DNA from: Bradyrhizobium sp. AUGA SZCCT0158
GTDB taxonomy: Bacteria; Pseudomonadota; Alphaproteobacteria; Rhizobiales; Xanthobacteraceae
Reading direction: 5' to 3'
Assembly: GCF_018130065.1 (NCBI RefSeq)
Contig: NZ_JAFCME010000027.1
Location: 1-64,000 of the forward strand
Length of the DNA: 64,000 bases
The position numbers and the translations under genes are program-made. Under the pieces are notes generated by a model that saw nothing but the letters and a program-made list of their open reading frames with translations, was not told where the DNA came from and ran no database searches. Each line of letters opens with the position of its first letter. Position 1 is the stretch's first letter. Positions 54,025 to 62,577 of this stretch are shown in pieces.

Positions 54025-54945
54025 GTGGCCTTTCAGCGCAAGAAACCAGCGGCGATCGGCGTCAAGGCGCCCTTCCCCGGATTCATCGAGCCAGCGCTGG
54101 CGACCTCGATCGACAATGTGCCCAATGGCGAACGCTGGATTCACGAAATCAAGTTCGACGGCTACCGCGTCCAGGTCCACCTCGCCAACGAAGCGATAAA
54201 GGTCTACACCCGGCGCGGCAACGTCTGGACCAACCGGTTCAGAAAGATCGCCGACGACGCCTGGCACATCAGCGCCGGGTCCGCGATCATCGACGGCGAG
54301 GTCGTGGTGCCGGCCGCCGACGGCACCACCGACTTTTCCGTTCTGCAGAACGAACTGAAGGGCAAATCGACCCGCATCGTGCTGGTCGCCTTCGACCTGC
54401 TCTATCTCAACGGTTACGACCTACGAAAGCTGCCGCTGATGGAGCGCAAGGCGCACCTCAAGAAGCTGATCGCCGCCACCGACATCCAGTTCAGCGAAAG
54501 CTTCGAGACCGACGGCCGCGAGATCTACAAGCACGCCTGCAAGGTCGGGCTGGAAGGCGTGGTCTCCAAGGTGCGCGACAGCGGCTATGCGTCCGGCCGC
54601 GGTAACAACTGGGTCAAGAGGACCTGCGCTCAGCGCGAGACATTGACGATCGCCGGCTTCGCCCTCGACGGCAGCGACTGGGACGGCATCTATGTCGGTC
54701 GGCGCAAGGGCAACGACCTGATCTACGCCGGCAAGGTCGACCATGGTTTCGACAAGAAGTCCGCTGCCGAACTGCGCAAGCGCCTGACGCCGCTGATCCG
54801 CAAAACCCAGCCCTACGCCAGGAAAATCGCGCACAGGGGCATCTGGGTCGAACCCGAATTGCTTGCCGAGATTGAGTATCGCGCCAAGTCCGCCGAAGGC
54901 AAGGTCCGGCACCCGTTCTTCAAGGGGCTGCGGGAAAATCTTTAG
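54025..54945 (+). CDS. stand-alone ATP-dependent DNA ligase (LigD/LigC ligase type)
   Basis: 306 residues from GTG 54025, 3 bases after the previous stop. Adenylation domain: catalytic Lys in EIKFDGYRVQ (motif I), GNVWTNRF (III region), IIDGEVV, EGVVSK (IV), NWVKRTC (V). An OB-fold tail follows (GRRKGNDLIYAGKVDHGFDK; HRGIWVEPELLAEIEYR). It corresponds to the ligase part of LigD without the primase and phosphoesterase domains. With Ku (5633) it could seal double-strand breaks. A decayed relative is at 45644. Confidence 0.9.
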   Translation: MAFQRKKPAAIGVKAPFPGFIEPALATSIDNVPNGERWIHEIKFDGYRVQVHLANEAIKVYTRRGNVWTNRFRKIADDAWHISAGSAIIDGEVVVPAADGTTDFSVLQNELKGKSTRIVLVAFDLLYLNGYDLRKLPLMERKAHLKKLIAATDIQFSESFETDGREIYKHACKVGLEGVVSKVRDSGYASGRGNNWVKRTCAQRETLTIAGFALDGSDWDGIYVGRRKGNDLIYAGKVDHGFDKKSAAELRKRLTPLIRKTQPYARKIAHRGIWVEPELLAEIEYRAKSAEGKVRHPFFKGLRENL

Positions 54946-55071
54946 CCCACGTCATCCGAACTCAATCAACAAACGGAACGACGGAAGCCGCATACCGGGC
55001 GGAGACGTACCCCATTCCAAACGGCCTCTTTCGGCAGGGTCTTTTGATTTGGCCCCCTCCGGGCTGCCTTA

Positions 55072-55096
55072 GGAACTAGCAGCCCCTCACTTTGTT
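55072..55096 (+). promoter_or_regulatory. likely EcfG-type general-stress promoter of the DUF4142 gene
   Basis: GGAAC, 16-base spacer, TGTT (consensus GGAAC-N16/17-CGTT, one mismatch), 34 bases upstream of the ATG at 55131. DUF4142 genes are classic members of this regulon in alphaproteobacteria. Confidence 0.45.
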
Positions 55097-55130
55097 TTGT
55101 CGAACAAGCATTCCAACTCGTGAGAGAAAA

Positions 55131-55664
55131 ATGAAGCGGATTTTAATCGTGCTTACCTGCCTCGTCATGGCAGCGCCTGTGCTCGCACAGTCGGTTGGAG
55201 AAAAAACGGGCGTCAACTCTGCGCAGGGCATTAGCCCGTCCACCCCCGACTTCGTCAAACAAGTCGCCATTTCGGACATGTTCGAAATTGAATCGAACAA
55301 GATAGGCGAGAACAAGGGCAACGCAGCCCAAAAGTCATTCGCCGCCGAAATGGTCAGAGATCACACCAAAACGTCGGCCGAGTTGAAATCGCTTGTTTCG
55401 AGCGGAAAGGTAACGGCGGAACTACCGGCGGCTGTCGACAGCTCTCACCAGAGCAAGCTCGATAAACTCAAAGCAAAAACCGGCGATGACTTTGTCGCCG
55501 AATTCAATTCGATACAGGTCAGTGCTCATAAGGACGCGGTGTCGCTATTCGAACGATACGCAAATGGTGGTGATAACGCCGAGCTGAAGGCCTGGGCCGG
55601 CAAGACGCTGCCGCATCTTCGTCATCACCTCGAGATGGCGCAAAAGCTTGACGACAAGAAGTGA
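55131..55664 (+). CDS. DUF4142 periplasmic protein
   Basis: 177 residues. Sec signal MKRILIVLTCLVMAAPVLAQ, then a four-helix ferritin-like DUF4142 domain: DFVKQVAISDMFEIESNKIG, KSFAAEMVRDHTKTSAELKS, EFNSIQVSAHKDAVSLFERY, LKAWAGKTLPHLRHHLEMAQ. Family function is unknown but stress-linked. A paralogue is at 56660. The start at 55131 is fixed by the signal peptide. It is followed after 37 bases by a small Myb-like gene. Confidence 0.9.
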   Translation: MKRILIVLTCLVMAAPVLAQSVGEKTGVNSAQGISPSTPDFVKQVAISDMFEIESNKIGENKGNAAQKSFAAEMVRDHTKTSAELKSLVSSGKVTAELPAAVDSSHQSKLDKLKAKTGDDFVAEFNSIQVSAHKDAVSLFERYANGGDNAELKAWAGKTLPHLRHHLEMAQKLDDKK

Positions 55665-55701
55665 GTGCCGCCTTCGGTGGCGTGAAGCGTAGGGCCGGCA
55701 G

Positions 55702-55884
55702 ATGGTCAAGACAGGATCATGGAGCGAAGACGAGGACCGGCGGCTGCTGGAATTGCGGGATGCCGGCCGTACTTCCGTTTCGATCGCCAACGCGCTGAAG
55801 CGCACGGTCGGCGCTGTCGACAACCGCCTTTGGTTATTGCGGTCCCGTGAAAGAGCGGATGCTAAAGCCACCTCCGATGGTTAA
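55702..55884 (+). CDS. small Myb/SANT-like DNA-binding protein
   Basis: 60 residues. GSWSEDEDRRLLELRDAGRT, then SVSIANALKRTVGAVDNRLW and LLRSRERADAK is a small helix-turn-helix with the W-x-x-D/E-x-D signature, related in style to 47576. Same strand as the DUF4142 gene, possibly co-transcribed. Confidence 0.65.
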   Translation: MVKTGSWSEDEDRRLLELRDAGRTSVSIANALKRTVGAVDNRLWLLRSRERADAKATSDG

Positions 55885-55951
55885 AACGTATGGCGAGCCG
55901 GGGCGGTAGGTCCCCATTCTTTAGAGAATCCGTTCTGTACGGCGTCGGTTA

Positions 55952-56617
55952 TCACGACATAACAAGTATGTCGGCAATTCCAATGGTTGAGGTCTGACGC
56001 ACCATCACAAATCGTAAGATAATGAAAAGCGACAGGTACATTACTGTGCCCCGCAACATCATCTCCGCCACCGAATGAGTCGGAATTATTAGCTCGGCCC
56101 CTTCGATTTGGAGTAACTTGTCCACGGCGTCCTCGCAGTAGCGACGTTGCACCAGAGAAGGGTCCGTCATCACTCGTGCGCACTGTCCTTTGCCGCCATA
56201 TACGAGGTTGCTATGGTAAGCAGGTGCACAGCCGCAGTCTCCTAGTTTCTGCATCTCTCCATCGACAGTATAGGCGGCGGAGGCACGACGGTATGCAATG
56301 GCGACCGTCGCGTAAGCATCAGTGATCGATGCGGCTAACTGATCTTTGTCATCGATTGACTGGCGTTCACGCACCCTAACCACCTTGAGGGCTATTTTAG
56401 CGGAGGCTTGAGCGAGTCGAACACCTTCCAACTCCGCGTCAGAAATATCAGGCTGGCATCCTGCAGCTGCTCCAGCGACCAATTCATATATTGCTGCTTT
56501 CGATGGGCCGTCCGCAGACAGGTAATTCTTCAACAGGCGCCGAGCCCTGACTTCAAGGTGTTTACAATCCTTCCGGATCTTCTCTCGCTGCCTGTTTGGC
56601 TTGAACCAACTAAACAC
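55952..56617 (-). CDS. hypothetical protein with C-terminal membrane helix
   Basis: 221 residues. Helical N-terminus (REKIRKDCKHLEVRARRLLK), middle Ala-rich helices (ITDAYATVAIAYRRASAAYT), a Cys-containing segment (LGDCGCAPAYHSNLVYGGKG) and a C-terminal hydrophobic stretch (MMLRGTVMYLSLFIILRFVM). No known domain. Intact. Confidence 0.5.
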   Translation of the reverse strand: MFSWFKPNRQREKIRKDCKHLEVRARRLLKNYLSADGPSKAAIYELVAGAAAGCQPDISDAELEGVRLAQASAKIALKVVRVRERQSIDDKDQLAASITDAYATVAIAYRRASAAYTVDGEMQKLGDCGCAPAYHSNLVYGGKGQCARVMTDPSLVQRRYCEDAVDKLLQIEGAELIIPTHSVAEMMLRGTVMYLSLFIILRFVMVRQTSTIGIADILVMS

Positions 56618-56659
56618 CGTTGTCTCTAGCCCTTCTTCACCGGCCTTGGAGGCGTGGGA

Positions 56660-57157
56660 TTACTTACCGGGTTTCAACGATTTTGCGGCATCGAGGTGTT
56701 TCCGTAACGTATCGATTTGACCTGAAGCATATTCGCCGGCTGAATCCTTAAGCTTGGACGCCTTCGTGTATTCGGCGATATCTTTCTGATGGTCGGCAAC
56801 CATGTGAGTGGCGAACATTTTGTCAAAAGCCGAACCGGACATTTTTGCCATCTTGTCATAGTCGGCCTTCTGCTTCGCATTTGGTCCGGTTGGTGGATTC
56901 ACCCCCAGGCCCTTGGCAGCATCCAAAGCTTTCTGATTGGCGGCGGCGTGGTCTGCGGAAAGCATTTTGCCATACGCCTTGACGTCATCGCTTTGCCCAT
57001 TCTTCTGTGCAAGATCTCCCATGCTAACTTCGGCGAAATTGCCCTCGATTGCCTTCTTGAGGAATGTCTGGCTCGGCTTGTCTTTTGCATGGGCGTTGGC
57101 AAACGAGATTGCCAACAGGAGAGTTGCTGTTCCAAGGGACGATAAGATTCTCTTCAT
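56660..57157 (-). CDS. DUF4142 periplasmic protein, second copy
   Basis: 165 residues. Sec signal MKRILSSLGTATLLLAISFA ending ANAHA, then the DUF4142 helices TFLKKAIEGNFAEVSMGDLA, DDVKAYGKMLSADHAAANQK, FATHMVADHQKDIAEYTKAS and QIDTLRKHLDAAKSL. Paralogue of 55131 on the opposite strand. A perfect EcfG-type promoter lies 30 bases upstream, so it is probably induced in the general stress response. Confidence 0.9.
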   Translation of the reverse strand: MKRILSSLGTATLLLAISFANAHAKDKPSQTFLKKAIEGNFAEVSMGDLAQKNGQSDDVKAYGKMLSADHAAANQKALDAAKGLGVNPPTGPNAKQKADYDKMAKMSGSAFDKMFATHMVADHQKDIAEYTKASKLKDSAGEYASGQIDTLRKHLDAAKSLKPGK

Positions 57158-57186
57158 AGATGTTCTCCCGCAGATTTATTTCCTGA

Positions 57187-57212
57187 AACGCTCCAGTAAT
57201 CGAAGAGGTTCC
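57187..57212 (-). promoter_or_regulatory. EcfG-type general-stress promoter (perfect match)
   Basis: On the minus strand GGAAC (57208-57212), exactly 17 bases, CGTT (57187-57190), 30 bases before the ATG of the DUF4142 gene. This is the full alphaproteobacterial EcfG consensus. Confidence 0.75.
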
Positions 57213-57395
57213 AAATCGGGAGAAATGGCACAAACCTTTCGTTGATGTCTCCCGCTTCCGATACCGACGCCTTCCCAGTGAGAGGCTGCTCACTTTCCCG
57301 GGCGGCGGTCATCCTTACGGCGCAGTCGAATCCGCTACAAAGACCGGGGCCCGGCAACTGAACAAGCGCACCGCTGTCAACGCTGCGGCCGGGTT

Positions 57396-57950
57396 TCAGT
57401 AGCCAAGCAGCAGCGCTCCAAAATTTGAACCAAGCAATGAGAGGAGGAAAAAGAAGAACATGAAAAGCAAAATGACCCTAAAGCAGCCACCTGCTATCCT
57501 CGGGGTAGTGGGGACATAAGTGTAATCGGATGAATCCGGCACTCTGGGGCCGTAACCGGCCCCACCAAGTATACGACGCAACCTTTCTATGGCCCTTGCC
57601 CGCGCTACCAATTCATCACTTACAAGGATTTCGTCGGAATGAGTGGGTCTTGAGCCCCAAGGCCCCCGTCTCTTCGGAGATGCCGGGCTTCGAGATGGAG
57701 CATCGCTAGTCGTTGCGCTTTTTCTAGTGCCGCCGCTTCGGACGGTCCCTACGGTAGGACGGGCTGGCGACGGAGTTATAGTTACACCGTATTCAGCACC
57801 ACATTGTGAGCACTTCGGGCCGTCTAGCCAACGGCCAGGATCGTGATTCTTACAGAAGTACCGAACCTGGCCCTCATGACAGGCCTCGCACACCCCGCGA
57901 ACGGAATGCGAAGTGCCGCAGTTGTCGCATCGCAAGACAACGGCACTCAT
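57396..57950 (-). CDS. zinc-ribbon protein with C-terminal membrane helix
   Basis: 184 residues. The N-terminus has three CxxC knuckles (RCDNCGTSHSVRGVCEACHE, then YFCKNHDPGRWLDGPKCSQC), a double zinc ribbon or treble-clef. A low-complexity Ser/Arg/Pro linker and a C-terminal hydrophobic segment (FRVILLFMFFFFLLSLLGSN) follow. Starts 4 bases inside the phosphatase gene (ATGA overlap). Last gene of the vWA-kinase-phosphatase operon, possibly its membrane-docking adaptor. Confidence 0.7.
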   Translation of the reverse strand: MSAVVLRCDNCGTSHSVRGVCEACHEGQVRYFCKNHDPGRWLDGPKCSQCGAEYGVTITPSPARPTVGTVRSGGTRKSATTSDAPSRSPASPKRRGPWGSRPTHSDEILVSDELVARARAIERLRRILGGAGYGPRVPDSSDYTYVPTTPRIAGGCFRVILLFMFFFFLLSLLGSNFGALLLGY

Positions 57951-59233
57951 GATGCGTCACAAGCCTGAGGTTCGGACAAGTCTGGGTAAACTCCTCGGAT
58001 CAGATGTGGTGGGATATGGAGTCGAAACACCTGAGGTAACGAATGCTCGGTATATAGAGCTACTGTCGGAAGCCGTTCATGGGAGCCCAGAAACTCTCTA
58101 GAAAGGCGCCTGGATAAGGCAACAGTAGTCAGAACGGGGTTCGCTTTGTATGCTGCGTAAAGCTGATAGCGCTCTTCAACATGGTCGTGCCCCCGCACCA
58201 TGTGTGTAACAGGACGGCCCAAGAAGGCCGCAACCGAGCAGAACGCTGAAAAATCTTCATGACCGAATTGACTGCCCCGGGTAAAGCGGTTTGGTAGTTT
58301 CTTCCGGGCAGTCGGGTGGGCTCGGGCCCACACGAAGTCTGATAAGCAGGATGGAGCGTTCCAGTCTCCGGTCTCTTTGAGCGTGCAATGCAGGTCGGCC
58401 AAGGGAAAACCTCCATGCGCAACTAAAAGCCCGTCAGGAAAAAAGAGGGCTCGGGGCGCATTCGCAAAAAGGCGTATAGCTAACTTTCCAGCGCTAACAA
58501 TCGCATCGTCGGACAGATTGTTATTAAGGAACTCAGAGAAGTCCGATGGAGATACATTGGACGTAAAACGGTTACCGTCGTGTCCAAGCGACTCATCATG
58601 ATTTCCAGCAATCACACAAATAGTTGCACCGTGGGCCAGGATAAGCTCAAAAACACGAAGCACCACTTCCAAACCAAAACCTTCGTCGTCGAATAGATCG
58701 CCGAGAAAAATAATCCGGGAATCGGGGGATCCATACTTCGGATGGGTAAGAATCAGGGATAAGGCGGATTCAAGCGCGAGTAGATCGCCGTGAAGGTCAC
58801 CGATAAACCACAGCGGGGACTGGCCCGGCTCAATTACATGAATGACTTTATCGTCCGGAAAAGCACGATGGGTATCAAATAACATCGTTTTCTCAGAAGC
58901 GCTGAGAAAGGCCTCTAATTTGCTAACAGTATCGGCGATCCGACCGCGGATGCCAGTACCAATCATGAGCTGACTTATTGCGTGCCAATCTAAATCCTCA
59001 ATATCAACGACGGGAAGGAAGGGCGGGGATGCACGATGGCCTCCGTCCGGCAAATCAGGCGTTGTACCCGTCGATTCCGGTGGGTCAACCGTTGCGTACT
59101 CCGCAGTTGAAGGTGCATTCACTTTTTCGGGGTTTCGATCGACGACCGGACCGGTCACCCCGTCAGATTGTGATGCAAGGTCGGCCACCTTTTGGGGTTC
59201 GTCCTCCGAGTCGGGGCGGCCGATCACTGGCAT
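57947..59233 (-). CDS. calcineurin-like metallophosphatase
   Basis: 428 residues. After about 130 residues of linker/helical N-terminus the metal motifs appear in order: LWFIGDLHGDLLALESALSL (GDxHG), IIFLGDLFDDEGFGLEVVLR (GDxxD), ICVIAGNHDESLGHDG (GNHD), and HMVRGHDHVEERY (GHDH). This is the PPP/metallophosphoesterase arrangement, so Ser/Thr dephosphorylation is plausible. Its ATG shares one base with the kinase stop (TGATG), so kinase and phosphatase are translationally coupled and probably antagonists. Confidence 0.85.
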   Translation of the reverse strand: MPVIGRPDSEDEPQKVADLASQSDGVTGPVVDRNPEKVNAPSTAEYATVDPPESTGTTPDLPDGGHRASPPFLPVVDIEDLDWHAISQLMIGTGIRGRIADTVSKLEAFLSASEKTMLFDTHRAFPDDKVIHVIEPGQSPLWFIGDLHGDLLALESALSLILTHPKYGSPDSRIIFLGDLFDDEGFGLEVVLRVFELILAHGATICVIAGNHDESLGHDGNRFTSNVSPSDFSEFLNNNLSDDAIVSAGKLAIRLFANAPRALFFPDGLLVAHGGFPLADLHCTLKETGDWNAPSCLSDFVWARAHPTARKKLPNRFTRGSQFGHEDFSAFCSVAAFLGRPVTHMVRGHDHVEERYQLYAAYKANPVLTTVALSRRLSREFLGSHERLPTVALYTEHSLPQVFRLHIPPHLIRGVYPDLSEPQACDAS

Positions 59234-60543
59234 CAGCCGCCCCGCACTGCGAGTGGCATTTTGACAACGCCCTTTGCTTCTCGGCCAACAGCGATCGAAT
59301 CGCCTTGGCTGAGCACCACCGGTCCGGTAACCGCTGCTCCATTAAGCAAGGTCTCGTTGACTGTTCTTTCTAGTGGGGTCAGGACCCATTGACCTCGAGA
59401 GTTGCGGTCGAGGATACATTGCTTGTCATCCCAAAATTGAGCCTCTGGACCAAGTTGTTGCATAAGAGGCCGAGTTAGCTCCGTTCGAACGCCGATTCTC
59501 AGGGATGCGCCCTCGGCATTTTGGAGCTGCAACAAATCGGCGGTGATAGGCTCTCTTCGTTTCCTTCTATCGCTGGTTGTCGATGAGGACACGGTATCTA
59601 TTGACGTCTCGCTCCGTTCCCGATTCGAATCGCTGCCGCTCAGAGCGGCACGCAATTCGGAAGCTGTTGGGCGAAGGGCAGGATCGGAAGAAAGAGAGCG
59701 GTGGATCGCCAAACTTACGGACGAATTTTGGGCTGGTAGCGGCATGGTCCCCACCAGCGGCAGAGGCTTAGCCTCATCCCCCAGTACCATTTTGGCATAT
59801 TGGCCCTGGTCTTCGCTCCAGTAAGGATGCCTACCCGCTAGCAGTTCTGAAAGAATTAGGCCACAGGTGAAAATATCTGATCGGACATCGGGCACTCGAC
59901 GACGGGTGAGGTGCTCGGGAGAGCGGTAGTTATCGCTTCCGATGTATCCTTGATGACCGTGCCACGGCGCTCGATGGTCGGTCAGTAACGAGAAATCCAT
60001 GTCAATAAGCTTGAGCTGATAGCCTGCTTTGATAGTTGGATCACGGATCAAGTAAATATTAGCTGGCTTAAGATCAGCATGCGCAATGCTAGATTGGTGC
60101 AGCGCTTCAATTCCGGCCATCAAGACTTTAGCCCATGTAACATGCCGAGACCACACTGCTGGATTTTGGGTCGGAGCTACCTTTGCTTTTCGGTGTTCAT
60201 CGGCTTCGGCATCGAATATTTTTTGTAGATCGTCCCCATTCTTCACGAACTCAAAAGCCTGAAAATAGCAACGGCCGCCCCAGATTTCCTCAAAGGCATC
60301 CAGCTGGCCAACTGCGAAGCGAGCCGCCTTCCCCTTCTTCACCCGTGCTGAGAGCTCGCGCTGATATTCAACAAACGAATTGTACCAAACCACGGTTGGT
60401 GCAGGCGATTTGTACTGCTTAAAGAATACTAACTCCCCGGAGGGCGAAACCGCGCCATACGAGATGGCCATCATGCCAGGTCCGAAGACCTTCGTGATGC
60501 GGTAACCTCGGATGACGTCACCGACTTTCAGCTTTTTTGCCAT
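59233..60543 (-). CDS. Ser/Thr protein kinase with FHA-like C-terminus
   Basis: 436 residues. Kinase domain at about 12-285: Gly loop GYRITKVFGPGMMAISYG, ATP Lys in LVFFKQYKSP, catalytic HADLKPANIY (HAD for HRD), metal-binding DMDFS in place of DFG, then GSDNYRSPEHL and SDIFTCGLILSEL. After a Ser/Arg linker the last 115 residues (ITADLLQLQNAEGASLRIGV; KQCILDRNSRGQWVLTPLER; LLNGAAVTGPVVLSQGDSIA) resemble an FHA-type beta-sandwich for phosphothreonine binding. Between vWA and phosphatase genes. Cytoplasmic. DMD and HAD are mild departures but retain the Asp residues, so it may be active. Confidence 0.85.
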   Translation of the reverse strand: MAKKLKVGDVIRGYRITKVFGPGMMAISYGAVSPSGELVFFKQYKSPAPTVVWYNSFVEYQRELSARVKKGKAARFAVGQLDAFEEIWGGRCYFQAFEFVKNGDDLQKIFDAEADEHRKAKVAPTQNPAVWSRHVTWAKVLMAGIEALHQSSIAHADLKPANIYLIRDPTIKAGYQLKLIDMDFSLLTDHRAPWHGHQGYIGSDNYRSPEHLTRRRVPDVRSDIFTCGLILSELLAGRHPYWSEDQGQYAKMVLGDEAKPLPLVGTMPLPAQNSSVSLAIHRSLSSDPALRPTASELRAALSGSDSNRERSETSIDTVSSSTTSDRRKRREPITADLLQLQNAEGASLRIGVRTELTRPLMQQLGPEAQFWDDKQCILDRNSRGQWVLTPLERTVNETLLNGAAVTGPVVLSQGDSIAVGREAKGVVKMPLAVRGG

Positions 60544-60561
60544 AACAGGGCACTCTCTTCT

Positions 60562-61422
60562 TCAGAGGGCCACAGTTTCCGCTGATCGAGACACGCTCGC
60601 AGCGAGCTGTTTCAAGGTCGTTCGAAAACTTACAGGATCGGATGTAAATTTCTTCAAAGCCTCCTGCGGACTCAATCCCTCGTACTCTACGACTTCCCAC
60701 TCCGACTTATCGATCTGACTAAGGCGGTCGTATCCCTCAAAATTGGGAGCGAACAAACTCAGAATGATCCGGTTGGCCATTATGACGTTTGCGACATCTT
60801 GCAAGGAGCCGCCCTTTGCCTCCTGGATGCTCATTGTCTCCTTGAACGATGCGTCCGTGAAGACGATGATTACACGTGCCGCATCGCTTCTATACCGCCA
60901 CTTGGTCGGGTCTTCGGTCTGGGAACCTTTTGGACTGGCTTCCATCGAAGCAGCCTTGTACAGAGCATCAAGAAGCGATTCAGGCTCGTCACCCCCTCCC
61001 TCTGCTTTCAAAGCAGCTAATTGCGCCTTCAGCTGGCTAGTATCCCGCACAAAAGGTGCGTCCACGATCCATTGAATTCCTTCCGATTGAGCCGCCTCGA
61101 CGTCACGATAACCCACCACCTTTCCTCGCCAGTCTCGGATCGGTGGAGCGTTATTCGCTTCTCCTTTGCTCAAAGAGTCGATGAAAGCTTCGATGTTTGT
61201 CCGCAGCGCATCAATGCAAGGAGCCATACTGCCGCTGATATCAACCATAAACACGATATCAGCCACGCCCTTTGTCTTCGCCTTTGCGGGAGGTGCTGAC
61301 GTGGTCAAACTGGGTTCGTCCAAACTCGAAGCAGATTCCATCGTTGCTTTCGGTTCAGTGTTTTCTGTCGTTTCCTTGCCGTCCAAACCAGTCGGGTTAT
61401 CGGGATGCTCAGCTGAGGTCAT
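60562..61422 (-). CDS. von Willebrand A domain protein
   Basis: 286 residues. A low-complexity 50-residue N-terminus precedes a vWA domain: DIVFMVDISGSMAPCIDALR (MIDAS DxSxS), FVRDTSQLKAQLAALKAEGG (Thr), and ARVIIVFTDASFKETMSIQE (third Asp). The C-terminal segment is helical. First gene of the four-gene operon, 18 bases before the kinase start. No signal peptide, so cytoplasmic, as in TerY-type vWA proteins. Confidence 0.85.
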   Translation of the reverse strand: MTSAEHPDNPTGLDGKETTENTEPKATMESASSLDEPSLTTSAPPAKAKTKGVADIVFMVDISGSMAPCIDALRTNIEAFIDSLSKGEANNAPPIRDWRGKVVGYRDVEAAQSEGIQWIVDAPFVRDTSQLKAQLAALKAEGGGDEPESLLDALYKAASMEASPKGSQTEDPTKWRYRSDAARVIIVFTDASFKETMSIQEAKGGSLQDVANVIMANRIILSLFAPNFEGYDRLSQIDKSEWEVVEYEGLSPQEALKKFTSDPVSFRTTLKQLAASVSRSAETVAL

Positions 61423-61787
61423 GATGACTCCTTAAGCGAACGAGGTGCGCGAGTACAAGAAACAAGGCAACGTAGGCAAAGTTCCACCGGCTCATACGCC
61501 ACCGGGCGAGGCTACTTGGCATTCCAAAGGACCGTTCGCCCGTGGCGTGGCCAAACGCGAGGCAAGCACATCTGATGGATAGTTCTCCCGGGAAGGTCCG
61601 CCCAAGCTGGTAGTGACGCTAATCAGTCCGCAATTGGTGTTTGGCGGCCTTCTTCGGGTGTGCACGATGGCTCGCGTTAGCTCGGTAATAGGGATGCGAG
61701 CAAGTTATGCGCTTTGGGCTCCCGGAGGAACTTTCATAACCGCTACGGTTATCTCCGATACTTCCTTGCGTACTTTGAACGAGATAA
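61423..61787. other. divergent spacer
   Basis: No gene supported. It holds the promoter of the vWA operon (minus) and of the small membrane protein (plus). GGAAC at 61727 with GGTT 15 bases on is a poor EcfG match. Confidence 0.4.
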
Positions 61788-62096
61788 ATGACCGCCTCTC
61801 TTAAAGAGATGAATAGGTATTTCGAGATGATCCATCGGCGAGTGCCGACCAGGGTCTCTCAGTTCATTCGCTGGTTGCGCAAACCGTCGTCATTCGCCGC
61901 TCGGCTAGCGGTGGCTTTACTGTTCATTCTCGGGGGCGTCTTTAGCTTCTTACCTGTGTTGGGTGTCTGGATGCTGCCCCTTGGCCTACTCTTGATCGCT
62001 CAGGATATCCCCTTTTTGCAAAAGCCTCTCGTTAGTTGCTTGGTGTGGATTGAGAAGAAATGGGAACTGCTAAGGTTGAAATGGCAAAATCGGTGA
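61788..62096 (+). CDS. small membrane protein, intact paralogue of 12057-12363
   Basis: 102 residues. MTASLKEMNRYFEMIHRRVP, then RWLRKPSSFAARLAVALLFI, LGGVFSFLPVLGVWMLPLGL and LLIAQDIPFLQKPL, ending VWIEKKWELLRLKWQ-NR. One or two membrane helices with basic, Trp-rich ends. The frameshifted sister near 12.1 kb lies on the opposite strand. Function unknown. Confidence 0.75.
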   Translation: MTASLKEMNRYFEMIHRRVPTRVSQFIRWLRKPSSFAARLAVALLFILGGVFSFLPVLGVWMLPLGLLLIAQDIPFLQKPLVSCLVWIEKKWELLRLKWQNR

Positions 62097-62391
62097 GAGC
62101 TAGTTACTGAGCGGGCGAAAGCAGCCAATCCTTCCGTTCTTCAGCCATACCGCTTGCCACCGACTTGGCGGCTCTCAGGGGGCTGGTGTGCGGACGGTGA
62201 TTCTCAAACACAAGCCGAAACGGCCCCAGTGGCGGGGCAGCGACTGAGGCCATCTTTGGATGCAATGTGGGGGACGTTGCATACGGCATTGTCGAACAAA
62301 GCAACCTTCGCAACAAGCGTTGCACGTTTGCAGAATTAATGCCAAGTACTCGCGGCATCGAACCGGCGTCATTCTACGCCGAGGAATTGGT

Positions 62392-62568
62392 TCAAATCAA
62401 TCTGCAGGTCTTTAGCAGCATCGCACTTATCTCAAGACGGAGCACGCCATCCTCAGTTGAAATATCTAGAACACCCGCCGACGGGTCGCTTGAGGACTTA
62501 TGCAGCGCGGTATCCAACATGCGCAAAGGAACGTCAGCGCGGACATAGCCCTGTAACGGCTTGTTCAT
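62392..62568 (-). CDS. small conserved-looking protein
   Basis: 58 residues from ATG 62568, AGGAGG 5 bases upstream. MNKPLQGYVRADVPLRMLDT, then ALHKSSSDPSAGVLDISTED and GVLRLEISAMLLKTCRLI. It starts 9 bases after the end of the broken rpoH-like gene and may be co-transcribed. Function unknown. Confidence 0.55.
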   Translation of the reverse strand: MNKPLQGYVRADVPLRMLDTALHKSSSDPSAGVLDISTEDGVLRLEISAMLLKTCRLI

Positions 62569-62577
62569 TGCATCCTC

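Noticed and set aside
53521..54267. Minus-strand frame across the hypothetical gene and ligase start
   Set aside because: Shadow of the two plus-strand genes, which have family signatures.
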